From Candidatus Altimarinota bacterium (GTDB lineage Bacteria; Patescibacteriota; Gracilibacteria; UBA4473): a stretch of 64,000 bases of DNA. The position numbers and the translations under genes were made by a program. The DNA lies in the NCBI GenBank assembly GCA_021734785.1, contig JAIPIF010000001.1, positions 124,001 through 188,000 on the forward strand. Reading direction: 5' to 3'. The notes beneath the pieces were generated by a model. That model searched no databases and had not been told where the DNA came from. It saw nothing but the letters and a program-made list of their open reading frames with translations. Below, piece by piece: positions 1-8,958 of this stretch (position 1 is the stretch's first letter; every line of letters starts with the position of its first letter).

Positions 1-1418
1 GGACAGACCCAAAACACCTGCCGCTCCTTGGCCACCTGATCATCCAGAAAGACTTCCATTTTTTCGCGCGTTTTTGTATCGCCGATCACGCGGGTGACGA
101 TTTGTTTCCGCCCCGGCGGCAATTCATCAATCACTGAAATATCCTGATCTCCGTAAATGGTGAGGGCCAGCGTGCGTGGAATCGGCGTGGCGGTCATGGC
201 GACTGTGTGGCACTGGGTTTCCTGCAAAATAGCCCGTTGCTTTACCCCAAATCGGTGCTGCTCATCGATCACCGCGAGCCCGAGATTTGCAAACTCGGTA
301 TCCTCGGTCAAAATTGCATGCGTGCCCACCAGCACATCGATTTCTCCGGCCCTGAGCGCGGATTTGATTTCCTCCTTTTTTTTGCCCGGGACCGATCCAG
401 TCAGGAGTGCCACGTGCGCATCATCTCCAAAAAATTTCTTGGCCCCTGTGAAGTGCTGCTGCGCCAAAATTTCCGTCGGAGCCAGAAGCGCAACCTGGTT
501 TCCGGCCCGCACCTGCACGAGCCCCGCCAGAAACGCGACGACGGTTTTGCCACTCCCCACATCGCCCTGTACCAGGCGGTGCGCGGGGCGGTCTTTTTCG
601 AAATCCTTCAAAATATGCAACAAGACGCGTTTTTGTGCCTGGGTGAGCTCGAAGGGGAGTCGCTCGAAATCTTGCTTCACTTGTGCAGCATCAAAAGACA
701 CCCGGTACTGATTTTTTGCCTGCTGCTCCCGCAAAAATTTTTCCTGCAGGGATCGCACCTGGACCTCAAACACTTCTTCAAAGGCGAGCCGCTTTCTCGC
801 CGCCTCCCACTCGTCCCAGGATTTCGGCTTATGAATAGCTCGTACCGCTTCCGATTTTCCGATAAGATTTTCTGCTTCCAAAATTTCCGCCGGCAGGATC
901 TCTCCAAATTCTTTGACCAGGGGGAGGAGCCCGACGATTTTTTCGCGTAGCCATTTGCTCGTAATGGGGGGGGACTCAGAGTAGACCGCTCGCAGGCCCC
1001 CCACGTGGACGGCTTTCTCTACATGGACTTCGGGGTTGGAGATCTGAATTTGACCATAATTTCGATCGACTTTGCCAACGAGAAAAACACGGGATTCATC
1101 TTTGAGGTTTCGCAGCAAGTACGGGATCTGAAACCACACGACTTCTACGGTCGCTCCATCGGCCAGTACCAGCGCGGCACGGCCGAGCGTTTTGCCGCGC
1201 GCTGTTTTTTCTCGGCGGAAATCACAGAGTGTTCCCACGAGCGTATTTTTTTCTCCTAATTTTACCGACGGAAAGTCTTCGATAATTTCTGTCGACTCAA
1301 CTTTTCGGGGAAAATATTCCAGCAAATCTTGGACGGTTTTTTTGTCCAGGGATTCAAGTTTCTTGAGGTGGGCACTGGTGGTTTTGAGGACGGATTTCAA
1401 CGGCAGAGACAGACTCAT
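1..1418 (-). CDS. recG: ATP-dependent DNA helicase RecG (3' part outside window)
   Basis: Reverse-strand reading frame open from the ATG at 1418 to the window edge, about 472 codons of a protein that is usually near 700 residues, so the C-terminal part is missing. RecG remodels stalled replication forks and branched DNA. Visible are the N-terminal OB/wedge region, the Walker A motif GDVGSGKT (about 560 bases from the edge), the DEQHRFG box and the following TATPIPRTLA motif, an arrangement specific to RecG. A TAGAAT box at 1426-1431 ends 7 nt before the ATG, so the mRNA is probably leaderless. The gene diverges from the pilin gene at 1580. Identification is very secure. Confidence 0.96.
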   Translation of the reverse strand, partial: MSLSLPLKSVLKTTSAHLKKLESLDKKTVQDLLEYFPRKVESTEIIEDFPSVKLGEKNTLVGTLCDFRREKTARGKTLGRAALVLADGATVEVVWFQIPYLLRNLKDESRVFLVGKVDRNYGQIQISNPEVHVEKAVHVGGLRAVYSESPPITSKWLREKIVGLLPLVKEFGEILPAEILEAENLIGKSEAVRAIHKPKSWDEWEAARKRLAFEEVFEVQVRSLQEKFLREQQAKNQYRVSFDAAQVKQDFERLPFELTQAQKRVLLHILKDFEKDRPAHRLVQGDVGSGKTVVAFLAGLVQVRAGNQVALLAPTEILAQQHFTGAKKFFGDDAHVALLTGSVPGKKKEEIKSALRAGEIDVLVGTHAILTEDTEFANLGLAVIDEQHRFGVKQRAILQETQCHTVAMTATPIPRTLALTIYGDQDISVIDELPPGRKQIVTRVIGDTKTREKMEVFLDDQVAKERQVFWVC

Positions 1419-1493
1419 CGGTTGGATTCTATCAAAAAACTCGAAAAAAACTTGCCAAAAAAAATATTTTGCCTGAAAATTCACCTGAAGAGC

Positions 1494-1522
1494 TTGTGAA
1501 GCTTCCTTTTCTCGGGTATACT
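1494..1522 (+). promoter_or_regulatory. sigma70-type promoter of the pilin gene
   Basis: TTGTGA (1494-1499), 17 nt spacer, TATACT (1517-1522). Predicted start near 1529 gives a leader of about 50 nt before the ATG at 1580, one of the minority of long leaders in this window. Confidence 0.7.
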
Positions 1523-1579
1523 TGTCCCAGTTTCCGCGGAAAACCGCTTCTCTCACTCCTCCCTAAAAACTCCCGTACA

Positions 1580-1951
1580 ATGAAAAAATTCCTTGCTCCC
1601 GTCCTCGGACTCTTACTGGCGGTCAGTCTTTTGACAATCGAGCCAGCTGCGGCACAGCTCATTGATCCCGCTGACAGCCCAAATAACATCACCACCGCGA
1701 CGGGTGGCGAAGGATCGGCCCGAAGTCTGGCACGCACGATCATCAACTTTTTCCTCTACTTCCTCGGACTGGTGGCGACCATCATGGTGATTTACGGAGG
1801 ATTTCTCTACATCACCGCGGGGGGAGGCGACACCGAAAAAGCCAAAAAAGTTCTTTTGTACGCCGCCATCGGCATCATCGTAGTCTTGATCTCCTTTGCA
1901 CTGGTCAACACGCTCCTGCGGTCGGCAGATGGAGTGAGTACGGGATTCTGA
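1580..1951 (+). CDS. T4SS pilin-like small membrane protein (VirB2/TrbC type)
   Basis: 123 residues. A signal peptide (about 1-24, ending AAA/QL) is followed by a short polar stretch and two membrane helices (about 55-77 and 86-110) joined by a loop of the form GGG-DTEKAKK. This is the architecture of the T4SS_pilin family often seen in CPR genomes: a secreted pilin subunit or pore component. Start chosen at the MKKF methionine because it begins the signal peptide. No SD motif precedes it. The same helix-loop-helix unit occurs three times in each of the proteins encoded at 6626-7615 and 7615-8835, which suggests a shared envelope or secretion machine. Family call from motif resemblance; role inferred. 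Confidence 0.75.
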   Translation: MKKFLAPVLGLLLAVSLLTIEPAAAQLIDPADSPNNITTATGGEGSARSLARTIINFFLYFLGLVATIMVIYGGFLYITAGGGDTEKAKKVLLYAAIGIIVVLISFALVNTLLRSADGVSTGF

Positions 1952-1974
1952 CGAATCTTTTTAACGAAAATCAA

Positions 1975-2003
1975 GAGGCCGCCCCAGATGGGCGGTCTTT
2001 TTT
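1975..2003 (+). terminator. intrinsic terminator after the pilin gene
   Basis: GC-rich hairpin with arms GGCCGCCC and GGGCGGTC followed by a run of T, just after the pilin stop codon. Confidence 0.85.
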
Positions 2004-2061
2004 GTGAACAGACCTGCGCTCTGTCAAAAAAATTTATCAAGAAGGAGTACTCTTTTTTGTA

Positions 2062-3138
2062 CTAGTGCCGTTTCCACTGCTTCTCGGCCATTTTGGCCGC
2101 GTGCTGCATCGTGCGGAGGGAGAGCTGGCCTTCTTGGGCACCAAACTCCTGAATCACGGCATTGGAGTTGAGGCTGCCCCACAGGAGCTGCTCGGCGGGG
2201 GATTTCCCCTTCAGCCTCGCCGCCAGGAGTCCCACCGAAAAACTGTCGCCCGCGCCGAGGGTACTGACGGGTTTTTTTTCCGAAATGGTGGGGGCAAACA
2301 GATGACAGACTTTTTCCGGAGCGCCGGGGCATTCAGCGAAGTACTGAGCACCATTTTTCCCATCCGTGACACAGAGTGCGCCCACGCCCGCATCGAGAAA
2401 TCTCTCCGCGATCGGTCGCAGATCCGCGATGTGGTCGGGGAGGCTGTTTTGCCATTTGAGAATCTCCGCCCCGGATTTTTGTGGTGTGATCTGGCGCGCC
2501 TTTTTTTCTGCGAAGGCTTCGGCCTCTTCCGTGTTGAGAATCAGCACATCGATGTGTGGAAACAGCATTCGGAATTTCTCAAATCCCTTTTCAAACTGTG
2601 TCTTGCCGGGGTTCCACCCCAGCAGCAATTGCTTGTTCCACCGGCTGGACATTTTGTGGGCGACGATTTTTTCAAAGGCATCTTCTTCCCCAGTGGTCAG
2701 GTGCCCCACGTACAGGGCCCGGCACCGAGGAAATTGATGGTACGCCGAGTGGGCGGTCCGTTCATGAAAGACCGTCCGCCGTCCATCCGGCGTGACAAAA
2801 ATCTGAGAAGACGAAGAGGGCTGCCGTTTTTTTATTTTCAAATGCTCGGTCTCGACGCCCGCCTGCTGGAGTTTGTGCTGGATAAACTCACCGTGGTCGT
2901 CGTCCCCGATGGTCCCCAGTGCTGCGATGGTGAGTCCGAGTTTCGCAAATCCGATGGCGGCGTTGGCGCTGCTGCCGCCCACGTGACGGGCGAGGGTTTT
3001 CGTCAGGATTTTCCCCCCCACGGGAAAGAGCATCATCTCCGGGCGGTGTCGGAGCGAGAGGAGCTCCATCTCACTCGGCTCCAAAAAGGTGTCCAGCACC
3101 ACAGATCCGAGCGTACAGACGTCAAATTTTTTGGCCAT
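2062..3138 (-). CDS. PfkB-family carbohydrate kinase (ribokinase-like)
   Basis: 358 residues. PfkB kinases transfer phosphate from ATP to a sugar or nucleoside hydroxyl. The N-terminal part holds the glycine-rich GGSSANAAIGFAKLG segment that contacts substrate. The C-terminal signature TLGAGDSFSVGLLAA carries the catalytic Asp and the anion hole. Substrate cannot be told from sequence; ribose, adenosine or fructose-type substrates are all possible. A TACAAT box at 3157-3162 lies 18 nt before the ATG, giving a short leader. The gene sits alone between the pilin terminator and ftsK. Confidence 0.9.
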   Translation of the reverse strand: MAKKFDVCTLGSVVLDTFLEPSEMELLSLRHRPEMMLFPVGGKILTKTLARHVGGSSANAAIGFAKLGLTIAALGTIGDDDHGEFIQHKLQQAGVETEHLKIKKRQPSSSSQIFVTPDGRRTVFHERTAHSAYHQFPRCRALYVGHLTTGEEDAFEKIVAHKMSSRWNKQLLLGWNPGKTQFEKGFEKFRMLFPHIDVLILNTEEAEAFAEKKARQITPQKSGAEILKWQNSLPDHIADLRPIAERFLDAGVGALCVTDGKNGAQYFAECPGAPEKVCHLFAPTISEKKPVSTLGAGDSFSVGLLAARLKGKSPAEQLLWGSLNSNAVIQEFGAQEGQLSLRTMQHAAKMAEKQWKRH

Positions 3139-3170
3139 GAGTGTGTGTTTGCACTGATTGTACCCGGAAA

Positions 3171-5489
3171 CTACTGTGGCCCAAAAATTTCTCGCGGTTT
3201 GGCGCCTCTGGCTGGCCCGACAATTCCCTTCGACTCCATCTGATCCAAAATTCTCGCCGCCCGCGCGTACCCCACTTCCAGTCGTCGCTGGAGAAAACTC
3301 GCCGAGGCTTTTTTGGTCTCCATCACGAGCGCGACAGCTTCGTCAAAAAGCGCATCAAGTTTTTCGTCCGGGACTTCCTCTTTTTCCGTCCCCGCGGTGA
3401 GGACCCGTCCCTTTGCCATGCCTTCGATTGACTCAGAGGTCACGTCCTCCTGTGCCATCATTTCGGGAAACTGAAGTTTAATGTTGTTGGTGACGCGTTC
3501 GACTTCTTCCGTGGAAATATAAATTCCCTGAATCCGAATCAGATCACCGGAGTTTCCCTCCAGCATGAGCATGTCTCCAAATCCGAGCAAATCTTCCGCC
3601 CCGATTCCATCAATGATCGTTCGCGAGTCTACTTGCGAGGAAACCCGAAACGCAATGCGCGCCGGAAGGTTGGCCTTGATCAACCCGGTCACGACGTCCA
3701 CGCTGGGGCGCTGGGTGGCAATCATCAGGTGCAGCCCCACAGCGCGAGCCAGCTGTGCAATCCGACAGACGGCGGCTTCCACATCCTTGCCGGCGACCAT
3801 CATCAGATCGGCCAGCTCATCGATCACGATCACAATGAACGGCTCTTTTTCATCCGGTTTTTTGGCGTTCAATTCCTGAATATTTCGCACGCTCGCCGCA
3901 GAAAGCTTTCGGTACCGTCGGTTCATCTCTGCCACGGCCCAGGCGAGAGCGGAGACGGCTTTTTCTGGCTCGACGATCACCGGGGTCAGCAGATGCGGCA
4001 GATGGTTGTATGGCTTGAGTTCCACGCGCTTTGGGTCGATCAAAATCAGTCGCAAATCTTCCGGAGAATTGTTCCACAAGAGCGACGTGAGAAAGGCATT
4101 CATGGCCACGGACTTCCCCGACCCCGTTTTCCCCGCGATGAGAAGATGTGGCATACGAGCAAGATCCATCATGATGGGTTTTCCTGCCACGTCTCGCCCG
4201 ACCGCGAGTTTGAGCGGAGCATCCAGTTCTTCCCAGGTGTCGGATTCAATCATTTCGCGCATCCCCACGATGGCTCGTTTTTTATTGGGAATTTCAATGC
4301 CTACCAAGGATTTCCCGCGTATGGGAGCTTCAATTCGAATGTTTTCTGCGGCCAGCGTGAGGGCCAGATCGCTTTTGAGCGCGGTGATTTTGGTCAATTT
4401 TACCCCCGGGGCTGGCTCCAGCGTAAACTGGGTCACCGTCGGTCCCACGTGTACGGACTTCATCGTCACATCGATTCCAAACTGAAAGAGCTTTTCTTGA
4501 ATTTTCTGCGCATTCTCACGCAGAAGCGTTTCGTCCACGGTGATGGTCGAGTCATTTTCCCGCAAAAGCTCCAGATCCGGCGGAGCCCATTCGCCGCTGG
4601 GGGGGGCGTTTTTTGCTTCAGTGAGCGCATCCTCATCCTCGAGCTCGATCTTTTTTCCCACGCCATTTTTTTTCTGATTTTGTGACGAGTCCACAATCTC
4701 CAGTTCATTCTTAAACCGCTCTCGGGGGGTGAGTGCTTCCCCCGATTTTTTGGAGTCTTCGGTTGTAGATTTTGTTTCCTGGGACTTTGACGTTTCCCTG
4801 TCGCCAGAAGCCGATGCTGTGACCCCTTTTCCCCACGAAAATAGCTGCGAAAAAGACAAACGAAATCCCGCCATCGCACACAGCCATCCCAAGCCCACAA
4901 AGAGAACCGCCGTTACGGCCGTCCCAAAAATTTCTCGTGGAAAATATCCGATGGCAAATCCCACGGCCCCGCCAAATTCATGCGCCAGGGCAAGCGAGTC
5001 TGCGTGCGAAACAAAGAGATTTGCCACGCCCAAAAAACAAACAAAAACTCCCATCAGGGCAGCGATTCGTATAGGCGGAAAAAGTGGTTTTTCTTTGGAC
5101 GATCGGAGGAGCACCACCCCTACTGCTAGGAAAACAAGGGGAATCAGCCAGGTGCCGACCCCAAACAATTTTCGAAAAAAAACAAAAACATCTTGTGCCG
5201 CTGTGGCAGCACTGGCAAAAATTGCCACAAGAATTACGGCCAACACGATCCACACGCCGCCCCAGATTTCTTGTCGCAGAGTATCGTCAAAAAACTCAGA
5301 GTGGGACTCTGCTTTTTGTCGTTGGCGTTCGACTTTCTTTTTGGCCTGGGTTTTGGCTTTTTCACGCAGGGCTTTTTGGCGTTCTTTTTTTTGTTCGGCC
5401 GCCAGCATTTTTTTGGCAGCTTTTTGGGCCTCCTTTCGCAGGACAGATGCGGGAATTTTGACGCTGGGGCGTTTTGTTTTGCGGGCCAT
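3171..5489 (-). CDS. ftsK: FtsK/SpoIIIE DNA translocase
   Basis: 772 residues from the ATG at 5489, chosen because a promoter lies directly upstream; an earlier in-frame ATG at 5531 overlaps the -35. FtsK pumps chromosome ends through the division septum. Order: charged, partly coiled N-terminus; four membrane helices (about residues 75-225); acidic linker; motor domain with Walker A GKTGSGKS and Walker B VIVIDELADLMM; C-terminal gamma winged helix (LQRRLEVGYARAARILDQME) that reads KOPS-like sites. All expected parts are present, so a functional translocase is likely. Confidence 0.96.
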   Translation of the reverse strand: MARKTKRPSVKIPASVLRKEAQKAAKKMLAAEQKKERQKALREKAKTQAKKKVERQRQKAESHSEFFDDTLRQEIWGGVWIVLAVILVAIFASAATAAQDVFVFFRKLFGVGTWLIPLVFLAVGVVLLRSSKEKPLFPPIRIAALMGVFVCFLGVANLFVSHADSLALAHEFGGAVGFAIGYFPREIFGTAVTAVLFVGLGWLCAMAGFRLSFSQLFSWGKGVTASASGDRETSKSQETKSTTEDSKKSGEALTPRERFKNELEIVDSSQNQKKNGVGKKIELEDEDALTEAKNAPPSGEWAPPDLELLRENDSTITVDETLLRENAQKIQEKLFQFGIDVTMKSVHVGPTVTQFTLEPAPGVKLTKITALKSDLALTLAAENIRIEAPIRGKSLVGIEIPNKKRAIVGMREMIESDTWEELDAPLKLAVGRDVAGKPIMMDLARMPHLLIAGKTGSGKSVAMNAFLTSLLWNNSPEDLRLILIDPKRVELKPYNHLPHLLTPVIVEPEKAVSALAWAVAEMNRRYRKLSAASVRNIQELNAKKPDEKEPFIVIVIDELADLMMVAGKDVEAAVCRIAQLARAVGLHLMIATQRPSVDVVTGLIKANLPARIAFRVSSQVDSRTIIDGIGAEDLLGFGDMLMLEGNSGDLIRIQGIYISTEEVERVTNNIKLQFPEMMAQEDVTSESIEGMAKGRVLTAGTEKEEVPDEKLDALFDEAVALVMETKKASASFLQRRLEVGYARAARILDQMESKGIVGPARGAKPREIFGPQ

Positions 5490-5502
5490 TTGTGCAGAGC
5501 CG

Positions 5503-5531
5503 ATTGTACCAGAGTCCTCCCAAAAACTCAA
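5503..5531 (-). promoter_or_regulatory. ftsK promoter
   Basis: TTGAGT (5531-5526), 17 nt spacer, extended -10 TGG-TACAAT (5508-5503). The -10 ends 13 nt before the ftsK ATG, leaving a leader of about 7 nt. The -35 overlaps the start of the spacer after mutY. Confidence 0.8.
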
Positions 5532-6584
5532 TCAAACGCGCATCTTCTTGAGTTTTTCCAGTGCTTCGGCATTGGTGTCGAGAAAATCGATCTTTCCAAA
5601 ATCTGCCGGTGCCACCCAATCCAGCTTTTGCCCTTCCAGCGGTTTGGGTTCTCCTTTTTGAATTTGGCAACGGTGAAACCGAAGCAGGAGATCTGTTTTT
5701 TCAAACGGCAAAATTGTCTGAAAAAAATGGGGTCGCACGGAGACTTCCACGCCGATCTCCTCCCGTACCTCCCGCTGGACACACGCCCGAAACGACTCTC
5801 CCCTTTGCCGCTTTCCTCCCGGAAATTCCCACTGTCCGGAGAAGGTTTTGTCCTCTGGCCGAGTCTGAATCAGGTATTTTCCCTCTCGGTGAATGCAGGC
5901 AATGCCGATCTCCAGCCGCCATTTTTTTTGTGCGGGCTTTTTGGCGCTCCGTTTTTTGCGTTGGGGCTGAAATTTTTGCTGCACGTTTTCCGGAAAAAAT
6001 GCTCCGAGCTTTCCCGAAATAGTTTCCCCACCCCGCAGCGCCGTGGCCAGGTCCATCATGGCATTGTTCCATTTTCGTCCAGAACCACTGGCCACTACCA
6101 GCTCCTGTGCCATTTTTTCCACCCGTTTTCGGGGCCAGAGGACGCGAATGATTTTTTGGACATTCGTATCAATCGCCGCCACCGGATCGTCCCAAGCAAA
6201 GGCCCGGATGGCGGATGCAGTGTAGCTCCCGATCCCAGGAAGTGATTCGAGCGTTTTTTGTTCTCGCGGAAAGGTTCCCCCATATTTTTGGGCAATGATT
6301 TTGGCCGCGCGGAGCACATTTTTGCCTCGAGAATAGTATCCCAGTCCTTGCCAGACAGGAAAGACCTCCTCCCACGTCGCCCGTGCCAGCGTTTCAACCG
6401 TTGGAAATTGTGTCAAAAATGCTGGAAAATACTGTTTCTGTACACGCGGAACCTGGGTCTGCTGAAGCATGATTTCGCTGATCCAGATGGCATACGGATC
6501 TGTGGTTTTTCGCCAGGGCAGATCCCGCTTGTGTTGGTCGTACCAGTCGAGCAGTGCGTTACAAAAAGCTTTCGGCGTGGGCAT
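5532..6584 (-). CDS. mutY: MutY adenine glycosylase fused to a MutT-like Nudix hydrolase
   Basis: 350 residues. The N-terminal half is a MutY glycosylase: SEIMLQQTQV with catalytic Glu37, helix-hairpin-helix LPGIGSYTASAI (115-126) and catalytic Asp139 in AIDTNV. It removes A paired with 8-oxoG. The four Fe-S cysteines that normally follow (around 185-210) are absent, so this is a clusterless MutY. The C-terminal domain (223-350) keeps a complete Nudix box (G257-x5-E263-x7-REVREEIGV) and a MutT-like EGQ-LDW segment, whereas ordinary MutY C-domains have lost this box. It may therefore also hydrolyse 8-oxo-dGTP. ATG 6584 lies 8 nt after a TACAAC box. Confidence 0.93.
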   Translation of the reverse strand: MPTPKAFCNALLDWYDQHKRDLPWRKTTDPYAIWISEIMLQQTQVPRVQKQYFPAFLTQFPTVETLARATWEEVFPVWQGLGYYSRGKNVLRAAKIIAQKYGGTFPREQKTLESLPGIGSYTASAIRAFAWDDPVAAIDTNVQKIIRVLWPRKRVEKMAQELVVASGSGRKWNNAMMDLATALRGGETISGKLGAFFPENVQQKFQPQRKKRSAKKPAQKKWRLEIGIACIHREGKYLIQTRPEDKTFSGQWEFPGGKRQRGESFRACVQREVREEIGVEVSVRPHFFQTILPFEKTDLLLRFHRCQIQKGEPKPLEGQKLDWVAPADFGKIDFLDTNAEALEKLKKMRV

Positions 6585-6592
6585 CACACAAG

Positions 6593-6621
6593 GTTGTACC
6601 GAATTTTTTCCGAAAAAGCAA
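6593..6621 (-). promoter_or_regulatory. mutY promoter, leaderless
   Basis: TTGCTT (6621-6616), 17 nt, TACAAC (6598-6593), then 8 nt to the ATG at 6584. Confidence 0.75.
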
Positions 6622-6625
6622 CGGA

Positions 6626-7615
6626 TTAGAGGCTTACAGGAGAGGCAAACTGATTGACGATCGTCCAGGCAGAGAAGGCCAAAAGCAGCCCAATTCCACA
6701 GGCAATCATAATTTTTTTGGCATTCTGCATGGCGTTTTCATCTCCAAAATTGATGATTAGTCGCACTCCCGCATACAACAGGCCGATTACGGCGGCTACG
6801 GCGATGAGCCCGAGGAGATAGTTTCCCCATTTTGCGATGAGGTCGATCAGACGATATGAATTGGCGACCTGGATGCGGCCATCAGCTGCGGTGAAGAGAT
6901 CCCGGAGTGGTTTGATCGAAATGAGAATGACCATGCCGGTAATCGAAAAAATGATCCGCTTTTTGGCGTTGGTAATCTGCTGTTCATTTTCTCCGCCGGC
7001 GAGAATCATGGTAAAGGCGTTATACACGATGTAGCCCACCATTACGATGACCGCCAGTGTCACCATCATGTCAAAAAGTCCTTCGATTTCCCAGACCCCG
7101 CGTCGGGCAAATTCTGCCGTATCAATGAGGTTTCCGGATCCATCCGTCTCCCGGAGAATTTCTCCTTCGTTTCCAAATACGACCCAGTCCACCAGATGCG
7201 TCGTCAAAATCATCAATAAAAATCCAGTAGCAATGGCGAGCAGCTGGTTGACTTTGCTCTTGTATTTTTCTTCATTTCCTTGGGAGACAAACAGCTCAAT
7301 CCCCGCGTACGAAAGCAGAATAATGCCAATCGGAATGGCAGCATTTTGCAAAAACTTGCTGACAATCGTGACCGTATTTCGAAACTGCTCTGTCCCAGGG
7401 CGATCATTTCCCCCGGTGTAGTCCGGGAGTCCAGAATCTCCATTTTCATCAAAAAACTTTCCTCCTCCCTGAAAGAGGGCGCTGGAATCGGGGATAGCAG
7501 CAGCTCCGCTGGGCAGGATATACTCCTCCCTCGGCATGTCGGTTTCTTGCGCAAAGAGCGTTCCCCCGTTTCCACAGAGGAGAAGAAACACAAAGAGCAG
7601 GAGAAATTTTTTCAT
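6626..7615 (-). CDS. secreted membrane protein with three tandem T4SS-pilin-like hairpins
   Basis: 329 residues, no close family recognised by name. Signal peptide (1-22), an extracytoplasmic segment of about 55 residues, then three similar helix-loop-helix units at about 80-148, 178-242 and 256-324. The loops read QGNEEKYKSKVNQL, GGENEQQITNAKKRI and FGDENAMQNAKKI and match the loop of the pilin at 1580-1951. The start overlaps the stop of the upstream gene (TGATG), so the two are translationally coupled and probably form one complex. A membrane channel or scaffold of a type IV secretion or DNA-uptake system is a reasonable guess, not shown by the sequence. Confidence 0.7.
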   Translation of the reverse strand: MKKFLLLFVFLLLCGNGGTLFAQETDMPREEYILPSGAAAIPDSSALFQGGGKFFDENGDSGLPDYTGGNDRPGTEQFRNTVTIVSKFLQNAAIPIGIILLSYAGIELFVSQGNEEKYKSKVNQLLAIATGFLLMILTTHLVDWVVFGNEGEILRETDGSGNLIDTAEFARRGVWEIEGLFDMMVTLAVIVMVGYIVYNAFTMILAGGENEQQITNAKKRIIFSITGMVILISIKPLRDLFTAADGRIQVANSYRLIDLIAKWGNYLLGLIAVAAVIGLLYAGVRLIINFGDENAMQNAKKIMIACGIGLLLAFSAWTIVNQFASPVSL

Positions 7616-8835
7616 CAGGAATTGATCAAAAATCGAGCAATGGTGTAGGCGGAGAAGCTGATAATCACTCCCAAAACATTGGCCATCAAAATGCGCTTTG
7701 CGCGGTTCATTTGATCCTCATTTCCAAAGCTCATGACATAGTACAGGCTCGAAAAAATCAACATGACGGTGGCAACAATTGCGACAAAAGAGAGCATGAA
7801 ATTGATCAATCCGCCGACCTCAGCTGCGAATATCAACCCGGTCATTTCGACGCCTTCCTTGAAGGAAAAAATCCGGATAAATACCTCTGCCATTAGGATA
7901 AAAATTGCTCCGAGCAAGAAGGACTGTAAAAACTGTTTTTCCTGAGAAATCGCTTCTTCTTTTTGTCCGCGGATAATGAGGTTATAGCCGGACATCAGCC
8001 CATTGAGGAGCATGAATCCCCCCACGATGTACTCAAAGAATCGGACAATTTGTTTTACCTTCTGGTACATGTTTGGCACCGCTCCGTCATTTCCTTGCAG
8101 GAGATCCCGATTGACCGGATCCAGGACTTTGAAGCCGACAAATTCCGCGACAGAAATAATAGCGAGTCCCAGAATAATCCAGCCAAACTGTTCTTTGTAT
8201 TTGCTGATGCGCTCATCCTGCCCTTGGGCGATAATAAATTTTATGCCCAGAACAATCAGATAAATAATGCCGATCCCTCCCAGGATTCGGTTGATCGTGC
8301 GCATGAGTTTTCCGTTTCGCCACGAAAACATGTCCCGGAGGCGATCTTCGTTGTCACCCATAAAATTATCGCCGGCCTGCATGACGAGATTTTTGTCTGT
8401 GTAAATGGGGTCGTAGTTTCGCGTGGTGAGAGGAAGATATTTCCCGAGCTCTTCAAAAAGAGCTTTTGCGTTTTCAAACTCTTTTGCCGCCTCGTAGCAA
8501 TTTTGAAACGAGAGCCCTTCTATCGAATATCCTTGGGGGAGAGCCCTTTTTGCTTTTCGGTCTTCTTCTGTGAGTTCGATATTCATTTTTCCTTTCCCTT
8601 TCTCAAAAGATTCCCGTGCTTCTCTGAGGAGTTTTGGATTGCTGTCGGCATTGTATTCCAGAAACGTTTGAAACTCTTCGGAGGTGCTTTGGGCACGGTA
8701 TGCTTTGAGATATTCACTTTTGGCTCCTTCACAGACATTTTGTATTACCGTCTCGCTTGGGGCGGCCCAGACAGCGCTTCCCGCCGACAAAAGCAGGGCA
8801 AATCCAAGTAAAAACCCACGAGATAGTTTTTTCAT
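7615..8835 (-). CDS. secreted membrane protein with N-terminal helical domain and three pilin-like hairpins
   Basis: 406 residues from ATG 8835. Signal peptide 1-24 (AWA/A), a charged, mostly helical exported domain (25-178, with cysteines at 35 and 113 that could pair), then three helix-loop-helix units at about 179-236, 261-324 and 341-405. The loops are AQGQDERISKYKEQ, RGQKEEAISQEKQF and FGNEDQMNRAKRI. It shares this threefold plan with the next gene downstream, with which it overlaps by one base. A TACAAT box ends 7 nt before the ATG. Possible role: paired subunits of a VirB6-like or pilin-derived membrane pore. Confidence 0.7.
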   Translation of the reverse strand: MKKLSRGFLLGFALLLSAGSAVWAAPSETVIQNVCEGAKSEYLKAYRAQSTSEEFQTFLEYNADSNPKLLREARESFEKGKGKMNIELTEEDRKAKRALPQGYSIEGLSFQNCYEAAKEFENAKALFEELGKYLPLTTRNYDPIYTDKNLVMQAGDNFMGDNEDRLRDMFSWRNGKLMRTINRILGGIGIIYLIVLGIKFIIAQGQDERISKYKEQFGWIILGLAIISVAEFVGFKVLDPVNRDLLQGNDGAVPNMYQKVKQIVRFFEYIVGGFMLLNGLMSGYNLIIRGQKEEAISQEKQFLQSFLLGAIFILMAEVFIRIFSFKEGVEMTGLIFAAEVGGLINFMLSFVAIVATVMLIFSSLYYVMSFGNEDQMNRAKRILMANVLGVIISFSAYTIARFLINS

Positions 8836-8842
8836 TCTCCAG

Positions 8843-8871
8843 ATTGTACCAGAAAAAGCGTTTGTTTTCAA
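8843..8871 (-). promoter_or_regulatory. promoter of the tandem-pilin operon, leaderless
   Basis: TTGAAA (8871-8866), 17 nt, TACAAT (8848-8843), then 7 nt to the ATG at 8835. Confidence 0.85.
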
Positions 8872-8901
8872 GTCCTGATGCTGGTTTCTCCCGCAGGGGA
8901 T

Positions 8902-8929
8902 TTGACAAAAAAAAATCGCTCTCTACAAT
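8902..8929 (+). promoter_or_regulatory. promoter of small membrane protein gene
   Basis: Consensus TTGACA (8902-8907), 16 nt A-rich spacer, TACAAT (8924-8929). Leader of about 23 nt to the ATG at 8959. Confidence 0.85.
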
Positions 8930-8958
8930 GCCGCTGCTTTTGTTCTTTTTCACTCGCA

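Noticed and set aside
2065-3243. Long forward ORF (392 codons)
   Set aside because: Antisense shadow of the PfkB gene, low-complexity Arg/Phe-rich translation.
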